Source: an uncultured Pelagibacteraceae bacterium (GTDB lineage: Bacteria > Pseudomonadota > Alphaproteobacteria > Pelagibacterales > Pelagibacteraceae). From it: a stretch of 44,580 nucleotides of DNA. Location of the stretch: the NCBI GenBank assembly GCA_902569725.1, contig CACFVG010000007.1, positions 1 through 44,580 of the forward strand. The letters run 5' to 3'. Made by a program: the position numbers and the translations under genes. Below, one piece after another: positions 8,159 through 16,470 of this stretch (the stretch's first letter is position 1; every line of letters starts with the position of its first letter). The notes beneath the pieces were generated by a model. The model saw only the letters and a program-made list of their open reading frames with translations. It had not been told where the DNA came from and ran no database searches.

Positions 8159-9448
8159 ATGTTAGATAACTACTTTAACTATAAAAAACATAAGACAGAT
8201 TTTAAAACAGAAGTCACTGCAGGAGTGTCGACGTTCTTGACAATGGCTTACATAATGTTTTTGAATCCTGTCATACTTGCCGACGGTGGGTTTGATTTTG
8301 GTGGTGTTTTTACAGCAACAGCTTTAGCGGCAGCTTTAGCATGTTTTATAGCTGCATTTTACGCTAAAACTTGGCCCATTGGACTTGCACCAGGAATGGG
8401 GATAAATGCATTTGTTGCCTATGGTGTTTGTTTAGGTATGAAATATACGCCTGCAGAAGCACTTGGAGCTGTCTTGGTTGCTGGTGTAGTCTTCTTAATA
8501 ATTTCATTAACACCGATAAGAGCATGGTTAATTAACTCTATTCCAAAAAGTTTAAAACTTGGAATTGGAGCAGGTATAGGTTTGTTCCTTGCAATTATAG
8601 GTTTTGAACTTATGGGATTAACTACTGACAACCCAGTTACACTTGTACAACTTGGTGATGTCTCTAATCCGTTGACTTTATTAGGTGCTGCTGCATTTGT
8701 TTCTATGATTGTAATGGAAAAGTTTAAAATTAAAGGAAATATAATCATTGGAATAATTTTATTTAGTGCGATTGCTTGGATAACAGGATTAGGACAATTC
8801 AATGGAATTGTTTCTTCTCCACCACCAATGACACATCTAATGACATTTGATTTGGGTGCTGCACTAAGTGCATCGATGGTAACTGTAATTTTTACATTAT
8901 TTTTTATCGACTTTTTTGACACTGCTGGAACACTAACTAGTGTTGCAAACGTTTCTGGAAAAGTTGGTCCTGATGGAAAAATTAAAGACATCGATAAAGC
9001 AATGCTGTCAGACAGTGTATCAACTGTTGCAGGTGCTGTAATGGGTACTTCGACAGTTACTACATACGTTGAAAGTGCTGCTGGAGTAAAAGTTGGAGGA
9101 AGAACAGGAATGACTTCACTTGTAATTGGAATTGGTTTCTTATTATGTTTGTTCTTCAGTCCACTTGCAACATCTCTTCCAAAAGAAGTTGATGCTGCTG
9201 CTTTAATCTATATTGCAACTCTGTTTGTGAGAAATATAACAGATATTAGTTGGGATGATGCTGCTGAAGCAGGTCCTGCAGTTCTTGCGATGATTGCAAT
9301 GCCATTTACTTATTCTATTTCAAATGGAATAGCTTTGGCATTTGTTTCATATGCTGCAATTAAGATTTGTACTGGAAAATTTAATGAAACTAGTCCAGCA
9401 ATATGGGTAATTGCTGTATTAAGTTTAGTTAGTTTTGCTGTATCTTAA
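8159..9448 (+). CDS. AzgA-type adenine/guanine/hypoxanthine permease
   Basis: A 429-residue inner-membrane protein of the AzgA branch of the NCS2 superfamily (PbuG/AdeP/GhxP relatives). Diagnostic stretches are TEVTAGVSTFLTMAYIMFLN near the start, GLAPGMGINAFVAYGVC, and DFFDTAGTLTSVANVSG. These are the family's substrate-binding half-helices. A strong AGGAGGT lies just before the ATG, in contrast with most genes here. With the XanQ/PucJ-type permease it would supply purines to the catabolic and salvage enzymes downstream. A strong terminator follows. Confidence 0.9.
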   Translation: MLDNYFNYKKHKTDFKTEVTAGVSTFLTMAYIMFLNPVILADGGFDFGGVFTATALAAALACFIAAFYAKTWPIGLAPGMGINAFVAYGVCLGMKYTPAEALGAVLVAGVVFLIISLTPIRAWLINSIPKSLKLGIGAGIGLFLAIIGFELMGLTTDNPVTLVQLGDVSNPLTLLGAAAFVSMIVMEKFKIKGNIIIGIILFSAIAWITGLGQFNGIVSSPPPMTHLMTFDLGAALSASMVTVIFTLFFIDFFDTAGTLTSVANVSGKVGPDGKIKDIDKAMLSDSVSTVAGAVMGTSTVTTYVESAAGVKVGGRTGMTSLVIGIGFLLCLFFSPLATSLPKEVDAAALIYIATLFVRNITDISWDDAAEAGPAVLAMIAMPFTYSISNGIALAFVSYAAIKICTGKFNETSPAIWVIAVLSLVSFAVS

Positions 9449-9468
9449 AAAAGTAAAAAGTTAAATTT

Positions 9469-9498
9469 AGGGCGGCTTTATTTCAGGTCGCCCTTTTT
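9469..9498. terminator. Intrinsic terminator, permease / phosphoribosyltransferase
   Basis: AGGGCGGC (9469-9476) pairs with GTCGCCCT (9487-9494) with one G.U pair, around a 10-base loop, then TTTT. It lies between two convergent genes. The T-run favours the + strand permease transcript. Confidence 0.8.
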
Positions 9499-10021
9499 AT
9501 TTTTGGTGTTTCTTCTTTATATCTTCAATCCTTATTTCTTCGTAAATTTCAAATGGTTGTACTATCCAAGGATTAGCTTCTAATTTTACTGCACAAAAGT
9601 CAGGTTCAAATGATGACTTCTGTTTTTTCCAAAGAGTTGCTGTTTTGATATCTTCAATTTTTCCTTTTATTGGCCCATAAGCTTTTAGCCAGTCTATACT
9701 TTTATTAAATGTAATTCCTGTGTCAGACAAATCATCACAAAGTAAAATCCTGCCACCCATATTTGGAGCTATTGAGCTCATCTCCCTAGAAAATACTATA
9801 TCACCTTGTTCATCCTCTACTCCTTTGCCGCTATAAGACTCAACTGCAAGGTAAGCACATTTCAATTTAAATACTCTACTTAAGACATCTATCATTGGTG
9901 CTCCTCCACGCATAATACCAACTAAAATTGATGGCTTGTAACCACTGTCCTCTATTTGAATTGCAAGCTTTTCGACAGTTTCGTTATATTGATCCCAGCT
10001 TACAATTAGTTTTTCTGACAT
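9497..10021 (-). CDS. Purine (xanthine/guanine-like) phosphoribosyltransferase
   Basis: A 174-residue type I phosphoribosyltransferase. The PRPP-binding motif ILLCDDLSDTGITF (about 93-106) and an upstream GIMRGGAP loop are intact. The C-terminal NPWIVQPFEIYEE hood resembles Gpt/Hpt-like xanthine-guanine enzymes. It would convert imported bases to nucleotides, the salvage branch competing with oxidation by xanthine dehydrogenase. It is the last gene of the minus-strand purine operon, 13 bases after the PuuD-like gene. Which base it prefers cannot be read from sequence. Confidence 0.82.
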   Translation of the reverse strand: MSEKLIVSWDQYNETVEKLAIQIEDSGYKPSILVGIMRGGAPMIDVLSRVFKLKCAYLAVESYSGKGVEDEQGDIVFSREMSSIAPNMGGRILLCDDLSDTGITFNKSIDWLKAYGPIKGKIEDIKTATLWKKQKSSFEPDFCAVKLEANPWIVQPFEIYEEIRIEDIKKKHQK

Positions 10022-10034
10022 AATTTATATAATT

Positions 10035-10946
10035 TTAACTTTTAAAAATTAAAATTAAAACTGCAAGTAAAATTAAGGATACAATAGATGTTATTAAAAT
10101 ATACAACCTATGAATGTTTCTTCCTCTTAAATTAAAATAATGTCTAGCTAACACTGATATAACAGCTATAGCGCATAAAATTAACCAATTATATTTATGA
10201 TAAACTATGAAGCTATAATGTCCCGATAACATTATAAATAAAACTAAAAAAGTTGAGTAGTTATTATGGATAGATCTTTGCTTAGCAGATAAAGATAAGC
10301 TCAGATCAAATTTTTTATTTCGTTTACTGCTGTTAATTATATTCATTTGATTTGGAATAATTACTGTAAATACATTTCCAAACATATTTGTTCCTATCAC
10401 TAAACCAACACTTAAAAATGCAAATTTTGGACCATACATTTGAGTAAACCCATATGACAACAACATAAGTAAAATGAAAATTATTAAAATAAATAAAACA
10501 TCATTTTTAATAAGATTTGACTTACACAAAAAATCATAAATCAACCAAGATACAACTAAAGAAAGGATAGAAAGTATTATTGCAGTTGAAGGAAGCATAT
10601 TTAAAACTTTTTTATCAACCATTAATATTTCAGGCCTATAGTAGTAAATAACAGCTAGTAATAAAATTCCAGTAATAAATGTAAGATAACTTTGCCATTT
10701 AAAAATAACTAAACTTCTCAAATAATTAACTGGGGGAGAACTTTTCAATCTTGTTAACTTATAATAATAACCAGAGTGCATTAAATATCCTTCTGCATCA
10801 ACATCTCTGCTAGAAATATTTTTATTTAGCTTGTTGTCTAAATAATTAAATAAAAAACTATTTCCTACCCATAATATTGAAAATAATACATGACCCCATC
10901 TTAATATGAGCTCCAACCATTTCATTGAGTAGGATAAAATTTCCAT
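10035..10946 (-). CDS. PuuD-like membrane urate oxidase, lacking the cytochrome c domain
   Basis: A 303-residue protein with eight predicted membrane helices, matching the N-terminal membrane domain (DUF989) of PuuD, the bacterial urate oxidase that passes electrons to cytochrome c. Typical blocks are LRWGHVLFSILWVGNS (His19 in helix 1) and AKQRSIHNNYSTF with LSGHYSF. PuuD normally continues into a C-terminal c-type heme domain of about 100 residues; this protein stops after helix 8 and has no CxxCH. Its place between guanine deaminase and a purine phosphoribosyltransferase supports a role in urate to 5-hydroxyisourate. Its start overlaps the guaD stop by one base. Confidence 0.8.
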   Translation of the reverse strand: MEILSYSMKWLELILRWGHVLFSILWVGNSFLFNYLDNKLNKNISSRDVDAEGYLMHSGYYYKLTRLKSSPPVNYLRSLVIFKWQSYLTFITGILLLAVIYYYRPEILMVDKKVLNMLPSTAIILSILSLVVSWLIYDFLCKSNLIKNDVLFILIIFILLMLLSYGFTQMYGPKFAFLSVGLVIGTNMFGNVFTVIIPNQMNIINSSKRNKKFDLSLSLSAKQRSIHNNYSTFLVLFIMLSGHYSFIVYHKYNWLILCAIAVISVLARHYFNLRGRNIHRLYILITSIVSLILLAVLILIFKS

Positions 10947-11416
10947 TAATATTTAATTTTGTCTTCTTTATTTTCCCAAATTTTAAATGCCTCTAAAGCT
11001 TCATCTCTATGTATTTGGTGCATTTTAATTTTTCTATTTTCTAAATCTTTATTAATCTCAGAATAAATAAATGAATCATCAAAATCTATAGCCTTAGCGT
11101 CTATTCTGGTGTTTGCATAAAAAACATTTTCAATTCTAGACCAATATATCGCAGATAAGCACATTGGACATGGTTCACAGCTTGAATATAAATCGCATCC
11201 CGAAAGATCAAAAGTATTCAATATTTGGCACGCATCTCTAATTGCAACAATTTCCCCATGCGCAGTTGGATCATTATTCATTGTTACTTTATTAGAGCCT
11301 TCTGCGATAATTTTGTTATTTTTTACAACAACAGAGCCAAATGGGCCGCCCTTGGATTTTGCACTTTCAATTGAAAGCTCAATTGCTCTCATCATAAAAA
11401 TATTTTTTTGTCTCAT
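10946..11416 (-). CDS. guaD: Guanine deaminase (cytidine-deaminase fold)
   Basis: A 156-residue zinc deaminase closely resembling Bacillus subtilis GuaD, converting guanine to xanthine plus ammonia. Zinc ligands are His53 (AHGE, with Glu55 as proton shuttle), Cys83 and Cys86 (SCEPCPMC). GGPFGSVVVK and the C-terminal FDDSFIYSEINK block that closes the partner's active site are also present. The usual HAE is HGE here, a small change. It starts 2 bases after xdhB, so xanthine would be handed to the enzyme encoded just upstream. Confidence 0.9.
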   Translation of the reverse strand: MRQKNIFMMRAIELSIESAKSKGGPFGSVVVKNNKIIAEGSNKVTMNNDPTAHGEIVAIRDACQILNTFDLSGCDLYSSCEPCPMCLSAIYWSRIENVFYANTRIDAKAIDFDDSFIYSEINKDLENRKIKMHQIHRDEALEAFKIWENKEDKIKY

Positions 11417-11418
11417 AA

Positions 11419-13719
11419 TTAATTTTTTTTAAGTTCTTTAAGGCTTAACAGTATATTTTCAGCTGTAGCTGGAGCATCTAATTTTGGTATTTTTTTATAA
11501 TTTGATACAGATGATATTGCGTCTTTAATTGCAAAAAATACACTCATAGCAAGCATCAAAGGGGGTTCGCCTGTTGTTTTTGATTTATTTACAACATCTT
11601 CAACATTTTTTCCTTCTTTATAAATTTCTACATTAAATTTTTTTGGTATATCGCTTACTGCTGGAATTTTATAAGTCGAAGGAGAAAAAGTAGTTATCTT
11701 TCCATTATCATTCCATTTTACTTCTTCCATAGTTAACCACCCTTGGCCTTGCACAAATCCTCCTTCAATCTGTCCAAATTCAATCGCCGGATTTATTGCA
11801 TTTCCTGCATCATGCAATATATCAACTCTTTCTATAATATTTTCACCTGTTAAAGTGTCGATTGTAACCTCTGAAACTGCTGCTCCATAACAAAAATAAT
11901 AAAATGGTCTTCCGGTAAATTTTTTTTTATTAAATTTAATTTTTGGAGTTGAATAAAAACCCGAAGATGAAAGTGAAACCCGATTTAAGTATGCCTCCAT
12001 TATAATCTTTTTAAATTCAAAAGATCTATTTCCTAATATAATATACTCATTTTTATATATTGGCTCTTCTTTACTAAAAATCTTATATTTATCCTTAATA
12101 AATTTTTCTAAATTTTTTTTTATCTTATTCGTAGCATTAAGTGCAGCAGCTGCATTTAAGTCAGTAGTTGAGGAAGCGGCACTTGCAGAAGTATTTGGTA
12201 CCTTCGTGGTATTTGTCGATGAAATTTTTACCTTTTCATATGGCAATCCCAATGAATTTGCTACAACCTGTGCTATTTTTGTATGGGTACCCTGACCCAT
12301 TTCTATACCTCCATGATTTAAATAAACGCTTCCATCAGTATAAAGATGAACCAATGCACCCGCTTGGTTTAAATGTATTGTTGTAAAAGATATTCCAAAT
12401 TTTACAGGTGTAATTGCAATTCCTTTTTTTTTTATTTTATTTTTAATATTAAATTTTCTAACCTCATTTTTTCGTTTTAAATATTTTGCATCTCGTACTA
12501 ACTTTTCAAATAGTTCATTAATTATATTATCTTGGATTTTCATACCGTAGTGGGTAGTATTTTTTTTATTTTTTTTATAAAAATTATTTTTTCTTACTTC
12601 CAAAGGGTCCTTATTTAAAAATCTAGATATATTGTCTATTATATTTTCAATAACCATCATTCCTTGGTTGCCGCCAAAACCTCTAAAAGCTGTAGATGTA
12701 GATGTATTTGTTTTGCAAAGATAATTTTCTACTAGTAAATCTGATAAAAAATATGCGTTATCTATGTGGAGAAGTGCTCTCTCATTTATTGCATAAGATA
12801 AATCTGGTGACATCCCACATTTAGAAGCTAATTTTACTTTAAGTCCTTGAATTATCCCTTTGTCATTAAATCCAACTTCATAATCTGAAAAAAATTCATG
12901 TCTCTTACCAGTTAAAATAATATCATCATCTCTATCTAATCTTAGTTTAATTGGTTTTTTTGTCTTATGTGCTAGAAGTGAACATATAGCTGCAGTCATA
13001 AAATTTGTTTCTTTTCCGCCAAAACCTCCACCTATTCTTCTAACAAGAACCGTAATGGAATTACTTTTTTGATTAAGTATTTTTCCAATAAGCTGTTGGG
13101 TTTCAGATGGATGCTGAGTAGAGCTATAAACTATCATTTCATTATCTTCTTTAGGAATTACAAACGCAACCTGACCTTCTAGATAAAAATGCTCTTGGCT
13201 ACCTGTAGTAAAATTTCCTTTTAAAGTATGTTTTGATTTCAAAATTTTTTTTTGAGCATTTCCTTTGTTAATTTTTCTTACGTCAAAAAGTAAATTTTTT
13301 TTATTTAATGAATCTTTAAGAGTTACAATTGGTTTATATTCTACGTAATTTATTTTGGCTTTTAAGACTGCTTTTCTTGCTAGTTCAATACTCGTTGCTG
13401 CAACTGCAAATATTGGTTGTCCAAAAAACTCAACTTTATCTTTTACAAAAATTGGGTCACCATCAAAAACTGGCCCAACATCATTACGACCTGGTATATC
13501 TAAATAATTAACTACTGAAACTACACCTTCGCTATTAATTACTTCATTTAAATCAATTTTTTTTATTTTTGCATAAGCTTTTTTACTCCATCCTATTGCT
13601 CCAAAAAGAGTATCGTGCGGTTCTTTTATATCATCAGTATACTCAGCAGCGCCACTTACATGCTTATATGCACTATCATGAGGTCTTATTTCACTAATAT
13701 GATTACCTTTATTTTTCAT
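11419..13719 (-). CDS. xdhB: Xanthine dehydrogenase, molybdopterin-binding subunit
   Basis: A 766-residue large subunit that would hydroxylate hypoxanthine and xanthine to urate at a molybdenum cofactor. Motifs present are GGGFGGKE, STAFRGFGGNQG (substrate-positioning Arg), GGIEMGQGTHTK and TTGEPPLMLAMSVFFAIKDA, with the catalytic Glu in the last. Length fits the bacterial XdhB. Its ATG overlaps the xdhA stop by 4 bases (translational coupling). No xdhC, the chaperone that inserts sulfurated cofactor, is found in the window. Confidence 0.95.
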   Translation of the reverse strand: MKNKGNHISEIRPHDSAYKHVSGAAEYTDDIKEPHDTLFGAIGWSKKAYAKIKKIDLNEVINSEGVVSVVNYLDIPGRNDVGPVFDGDPIFVKDKVEFFGQPIFAVAATSIELARKAVLKAKINYVEYKPIVTLKDSLNKKNLLFDVRKINKGNAQKKILKSKHTLKGNFTTGSQEHFYLEGQVAFVIPKEDNEMIVYSSTQHPSETQQLIGKILNQKSNSITVLVRRIGGGFGGKETNFMTAAICSLLAHKTKKPIKLRLDRDDDIILTGKRHEFFSDYEVGFNDKGIIQGLKVKLASKCGMSPDLSYAINERALLHIDNAYFLSDLLVENYLCKTNTSTSTAFRGFGGNQGMMVIENIIDNISRFLNKDPLEVRKNNFYKKNKKNTTHYGMKIQDNIINELFEKLVRDAKYLKRKNEVRKFNIKNKIKKKGIAITPVKFGISFTTIHLNQAGALVHLYTDGSVYLNHGGIEMGQGTHTKIAQVVANSLGLPYEKVKISSTNTTKVPNTSASAASSTTDLNAAAALNATNKIKKNLEKFIKDKYKIFSKEEPIYKNEYIILGNRSFEFKKIIMEAYLNRVSLSSSGFYSTPKIKFNKKKFTGRPFYYFCYGAAVSEVTIDTLTGENIIERVDILHDAGNAINPAIEFGQIEGGFVQGQGWLTMEEVKWNDNGKITTFSPSTYKIPAVSDIPKKFNVEIYKEGKNVEDVVNKSKTTGEPPLMLAMSVFFAIKDAISSVSNYKKIPKLDAPATAENILLSLKELKKN

Positions 13720-15152
13720 TGGTAAACTCTAAATAATTTTTTTGTTTTGGTTTCTATAAAAAATTTTATTAATAAATTTTCAGCAACTTCCAATCTATAT
13801 TGTTTTGAGGCCCTCATGTCAGAAATAGGGTTAAAATCTCTTTTTAATAAATCTTTTGCTTTTTCAAATATGTCTTCTGAAAATTTTGAATTTTTCAAAA
13901 AATTCTCACAATTCTTTGCTCTTTTTGGAATTTCTGCCATACCACCATAAGCAATAGCTACATCCTGAATTCTTTGATCTTTAATTTTAATGTTGAAAGA
14001 AGCACAAACAGATGAAATATCATCATCAAATCTCTTTGATATTTTATAAGCTTTAAAATTATGGTTTTTATAAATAGGAATAATAATTGATTTTATAAAT
14101 TCCCCTTTTTTTAATTTTGTTTTTCTATATTTGATGAAAAAGTTATTAAGCAAAATTTGCTTATTACCTTTTTTTGTTTGTATTATTATTTTTGCATTCA
14201 AAGATAAAAGTAGAGGTAAGGTGTCTCCTATTGGGGAAGCAGTGGCTATATTTCCTCCTATTGTTCCAACATTTCTTATTTGAACAGAACCATATCTTCT
14301 TAATATATTATTAAAGTCTGGATAATATTTTAAAATAAATTTTTCAACCTTTATAAGAGGAGTTGTAGAACCAAAAATAATTTCATTATTTTTTATTTTA
14401 ATAAAATTAAGCTCTTTTATGTTGTTTAAATTAATAATTTTTTTTATTTCCTGCCTATCCTTTGTAACTTTCAATGATAAATCGGTACCACCACTTAAAA
14501 AATCAGAATCTGGATTTTTTTGAATTACTGTTCTTAATTCGTTTATTGTTTTAGGTGCGAAATATTTTTTATTTTTACTATCAATAATTATACTTTTGGA
14601 GTGAATTTTTTTTAAAAGATTTATAGTTTTTTTACTATTTTTATAGAATTCATCAGAGTAATTTTTTTTTATATTTTTTGCTGCATCAATAATGGGTCTA
14701 TATCCAGTGCATCTACATAAATTTCCAGATATTGCATCTTTGATATCATTATTATTATTATTTTTTTTATTTTTTGACATTGCAAAGATAGACATAACGA
14801 AACCTGGTGTACAAAATCCACATTGGGATGCATGATATTTTGCCATTGCCTCTTGGACGGGATGATAAGAACCATCTTTTGAAACTAAATTCTCAACAAC
14901 TATGAGTTGTTTTCCATGCAAAGTAGGTGTGAAAGATATGCAGGAATTAATTGCCTTATATTTTATTTTTTTATTTTCTAATTCTCCTAAAACTATCGTA
15001 CAAGCACCACATCCACCTTCTGCGCATCCCTCTTTGGTGCCAGTTTTTTTTAACCTATCTCTTATAAAGCTAAGTATAGTTTGGTTTGGGTCAGGATTTT
15101 CTAATTCAATTAATTTATTTTCATAAATAAATTGAACTTTATTATTAATCAC
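13716..15152 (-). CDS. xdhA: Xanthine dehydrogenase, iron-sulfur/FAD subunit
   Basis: A 478-residue small subunit. Two [2Fe-2S] clusters are encoded at the N-terminus: Cys43, Cys48, Cys51, Cys71 (plant ferredoxin type) and Cys111, Cys114, Cys146, Cys148. A CO-dehydrogenase-type FAD domain follows from about 190, with SGGTDLSLKV and RNVGTIGGNIATASPIGD. It carries electrons from the molybdenum centre to FAD and then probably NAD. It follows uraH directly (stop and start adjacent) and overlaps xdhB by 4 bases. Confidence 0.95.
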   Translation of the reverse strand: MINNKVQFIYENKLIELENPDPNQTILSFIRDRLKKTGTKEGCAEGGCGACTIVLGELENKKIKYKAINSCISFTPTLHGKQLIVVENLVSKDGSYHPVQEAMAKYHASQCGFCTPGFVMSIFAMSKNKKNNNNNDIKDAISGNLCRCTGYRPIIDAAKNIKKNYSDEFYKNSKKTINLLKKIHSKSIIIDSKNKKYFAPKTINELRTVIQKNPDSDFLSGGTDLSLKVTKDRQEIKKIINLNNIKELNFIKIKNNEIIFGSTTPLIKVEKFILKYYPDFNNILRRYGSVQIRNVGTIGGNIATASPIGDTLPLLLSLNAKIIIQTKKGNKQILLNNFFIKYRKTKLKKGEFIKSIIIPIYKNHNFKAYKISKRFDDDISSVCASFNIKIKDQRIQDVAIAYGGMAEIPKRAKNCENFLKNSKFSEDIFEKAKDLLKRDFNPISDMRASKQYRLEVAENLLIKFFIETKTKKLFRVYQ

Positions 15153-15503
15153 CTATGAACCTCTATAAGTAGAATAGCTCCATGGAGAAACGAGTAAGGG
15201 AATATGATAATGTTCTTTTGAATTTGAAATACCAAATCTAATAGCCACATCATCTAAAAAAGGTAATTCACCTGATTTAGTTATATTTTTAAAATAATCT
15301 CCAATAAAAAAAACTAACTCATATTTACCATTCAAAAAATCTTCGCCCTCTAGCAATGGTTTATCAGCTCTTCCATCTTCATTTAATGTTAACGTTTTTT
15401 TCATTTCTCTTTTATTGTTATTGAAATAATATAATTCTACTTTTATTCCAGCACCTGGTTTACCTGAGTAAATATCTAAAACATGAGTTGTTAATTTTGT
15501 CAT
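15153..15503 (-). CDS. uraH: 5-hydroxyisourate hydrolase (transthyretin-like)
   Basis: A 116-residue enzyme that opens 5-hydroxyisourate to OHCU, the second step after xanthine dehydrogenase. It begins with the family's LTTHVLD (His7) and ends with the diagnostic C-terminal tetrapeptide YRGS (113-116). There is no signal peptide. It is the first gene of the minus-strand operon uraH-xdhA-xdhB-guaD-puuD-like-phosphoribosyltransferase and is divergent from uraD over 64 bases. Confidence 0.95.
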   Translation of the reverse strand: MTKLTTHVLDIYSGKPGAGIKVELYYFNNNKREMKKTLTLNEDGRADKPLLEGEDFLNGKYELVFFIGDYFKNITKSGELPFLDDVAIRFGISNSKEHYHIPLLVSPWSYSTYRGS

Positions 15504-15527
15504 ATGATAAAATATTTATATACAATA

Positions 15528-15556
15528 TTGAGTAATTAATAAATAACAACTAATAT
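15528..15556 (+). promoter_or_regulatory. Putative housekeeping promoter for uraD
   Basis: TTGAGT (15528-15533) and TAATAT (15551-15556) are exactly 17 bases apart. The start site would be near 15563, only about 5 bases before the ATG at 15568, which has no ribosome site. The overlapping palindrome CAATATTG (15523-15530) could be an operator. AT-rich background makes chance matches likely. Confidence 0.35.
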
Positions 15557-15567
15557 AAATTTGCAAA

Positions 15568-16062
15568 ATGATCGATATTAAAAAAATTAATAGTCTTGAT
15601 AAATCTGAATTTTTATCAATTTTTGGAAATGTATTTGAAAAGTCAAAATGGATAAGTGACAAAGTATTTGATAAAAAACCATTCAAAAATTTAGAGTCTT
15701 TTGTTTCAGAAATAATTGGTATTTATGAAAATAGTGACAATAAAACTATACTGGAAATTTTAAATTTACATCCAGAACTTGCTATCAAAAAAAAATTAAC
15801 TGCAGATTCAGAAGTTGAGCAAAATAAAGCTAACTTAAAACAGTGTACTCCTGGGGAGTTTGATGAATTTAAAAAATTAAATATAGAATATAAAAAAAAA
15901 TTTAATTTTCCATTTATTATTGCTGTAAAAGGAAAAAATAAAAATGAAATTTTAAATTATTTTAGAGAAAGAATTAAAAATTCATTAGATGAAGAGTTCC
16001 TTGAAGCAAAAAAACAAGTAAAAAAAATTGCAACTTTCAGGTTGGAAGAAATTATAAAATAA
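15568..16062 (+). CDS. uraD: OHCU decarboxylase
   Basis: A 164-residue protein that decarboxylates OHCU stereospecifically to S-allantoin, completing the uricase pathway. The catalytic His68 is in HPELA and Glu84 in SEVEQ, and the binding block LNIEYKKKFNFPFIIAVKG follows near residue 105. It is transcribed away from the uraH operon and converges on the cytochrome c gene, 5 bases away. No ribosome site is apparent. No allantoinase is found in the window, so the fate of allantoin is not shown. Confidence 0.93.
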   Translation: MIDIKKINSLDKSEFLSIFGNVFEKSKWISDKVFDKKPFKNLESFVSEIIGIYENSDNKTILEILNLHPELAIKKKLTADSEVEQNKANLKQCTPGEFDEFKKLNIEYKKKFNFPFIIAVKGKNKNEILNYFRERIKNSLDEEFLEAKKQVKKIATFRLEEIIK

Positions 16063-16067
16063 ATTTA

Positions 16068-16379
16068 TTAATTTGATTTTTCTGAAACATAAAGTGAGAC
16101 CGCTTCAATCTCTTCAGGTGTAAGTATGCCATCATATGCCGGCATTACTCCAATACCATTTGTTACTGCCATAACTACTCTTCCAACATCTGGCTTGATT
16201 AAGTTTAAATTTGGTCCAATATCAGCATTTGACCCAGCGTCGTTTAAAGCATGGCAGGTTGCACAATTTCCTTTTTCTAAAAAAATATTTTTTCCTAAGA
16301 CCAATGTTTCATCTGCTCTTAGACTATTGATAAATAAAAAAAATATTAATAGAAAAATTATATTAAAATATTTCACCAT
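16068..16379 (-). CDS. Small exported class I cytochrome c
   Basis: A 103-residue protein with a Sec signal peptide (hydrophobic 5-19, then SLRADE) and one heme c site, Cys39-x-x-Cys42-His43, with Met79 (GVMPAYDG) as the likely second ligand. The first in-frame ATG, 21 codons upstream, would bury the signal peptide, so the start at 16379 is preferred. PuuD ends in such a domain, and 303 plus 103 residues roughly equals a fused PuuD. This may therefore be the detached heme partner of the membrane urate oxidase. A general respiratory role is the alternative. Confidence 0.85.
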   Translation of the reverse strand: MVKYFNIIFLLIFFLFINSLRADETLVLGKNIFLEKGNCATCHALNDAGSNADIGPNLNLIKPDVGRVVMAVTNGIGVMPAYDGILTPEEIEAVSLYVSEKSN

Positions 16380-16470
16380 TTTCTTAAATTTTTTAACATT
16401 TTGCTTTATTATTAAACTACTAAAGATATTTTTTTCTAGCAAGTATCAATAGTGTAAATTAAATAGACCT

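Noticed and set aside
12168-12386. Short open frames antisense to xdhB and xdhA (for example 12168-12386, 13329-13511, 14902-15126)
   Set aside because: They are shadows of well-supported xanthine dehydrogenase genes and have no recognisable domains.
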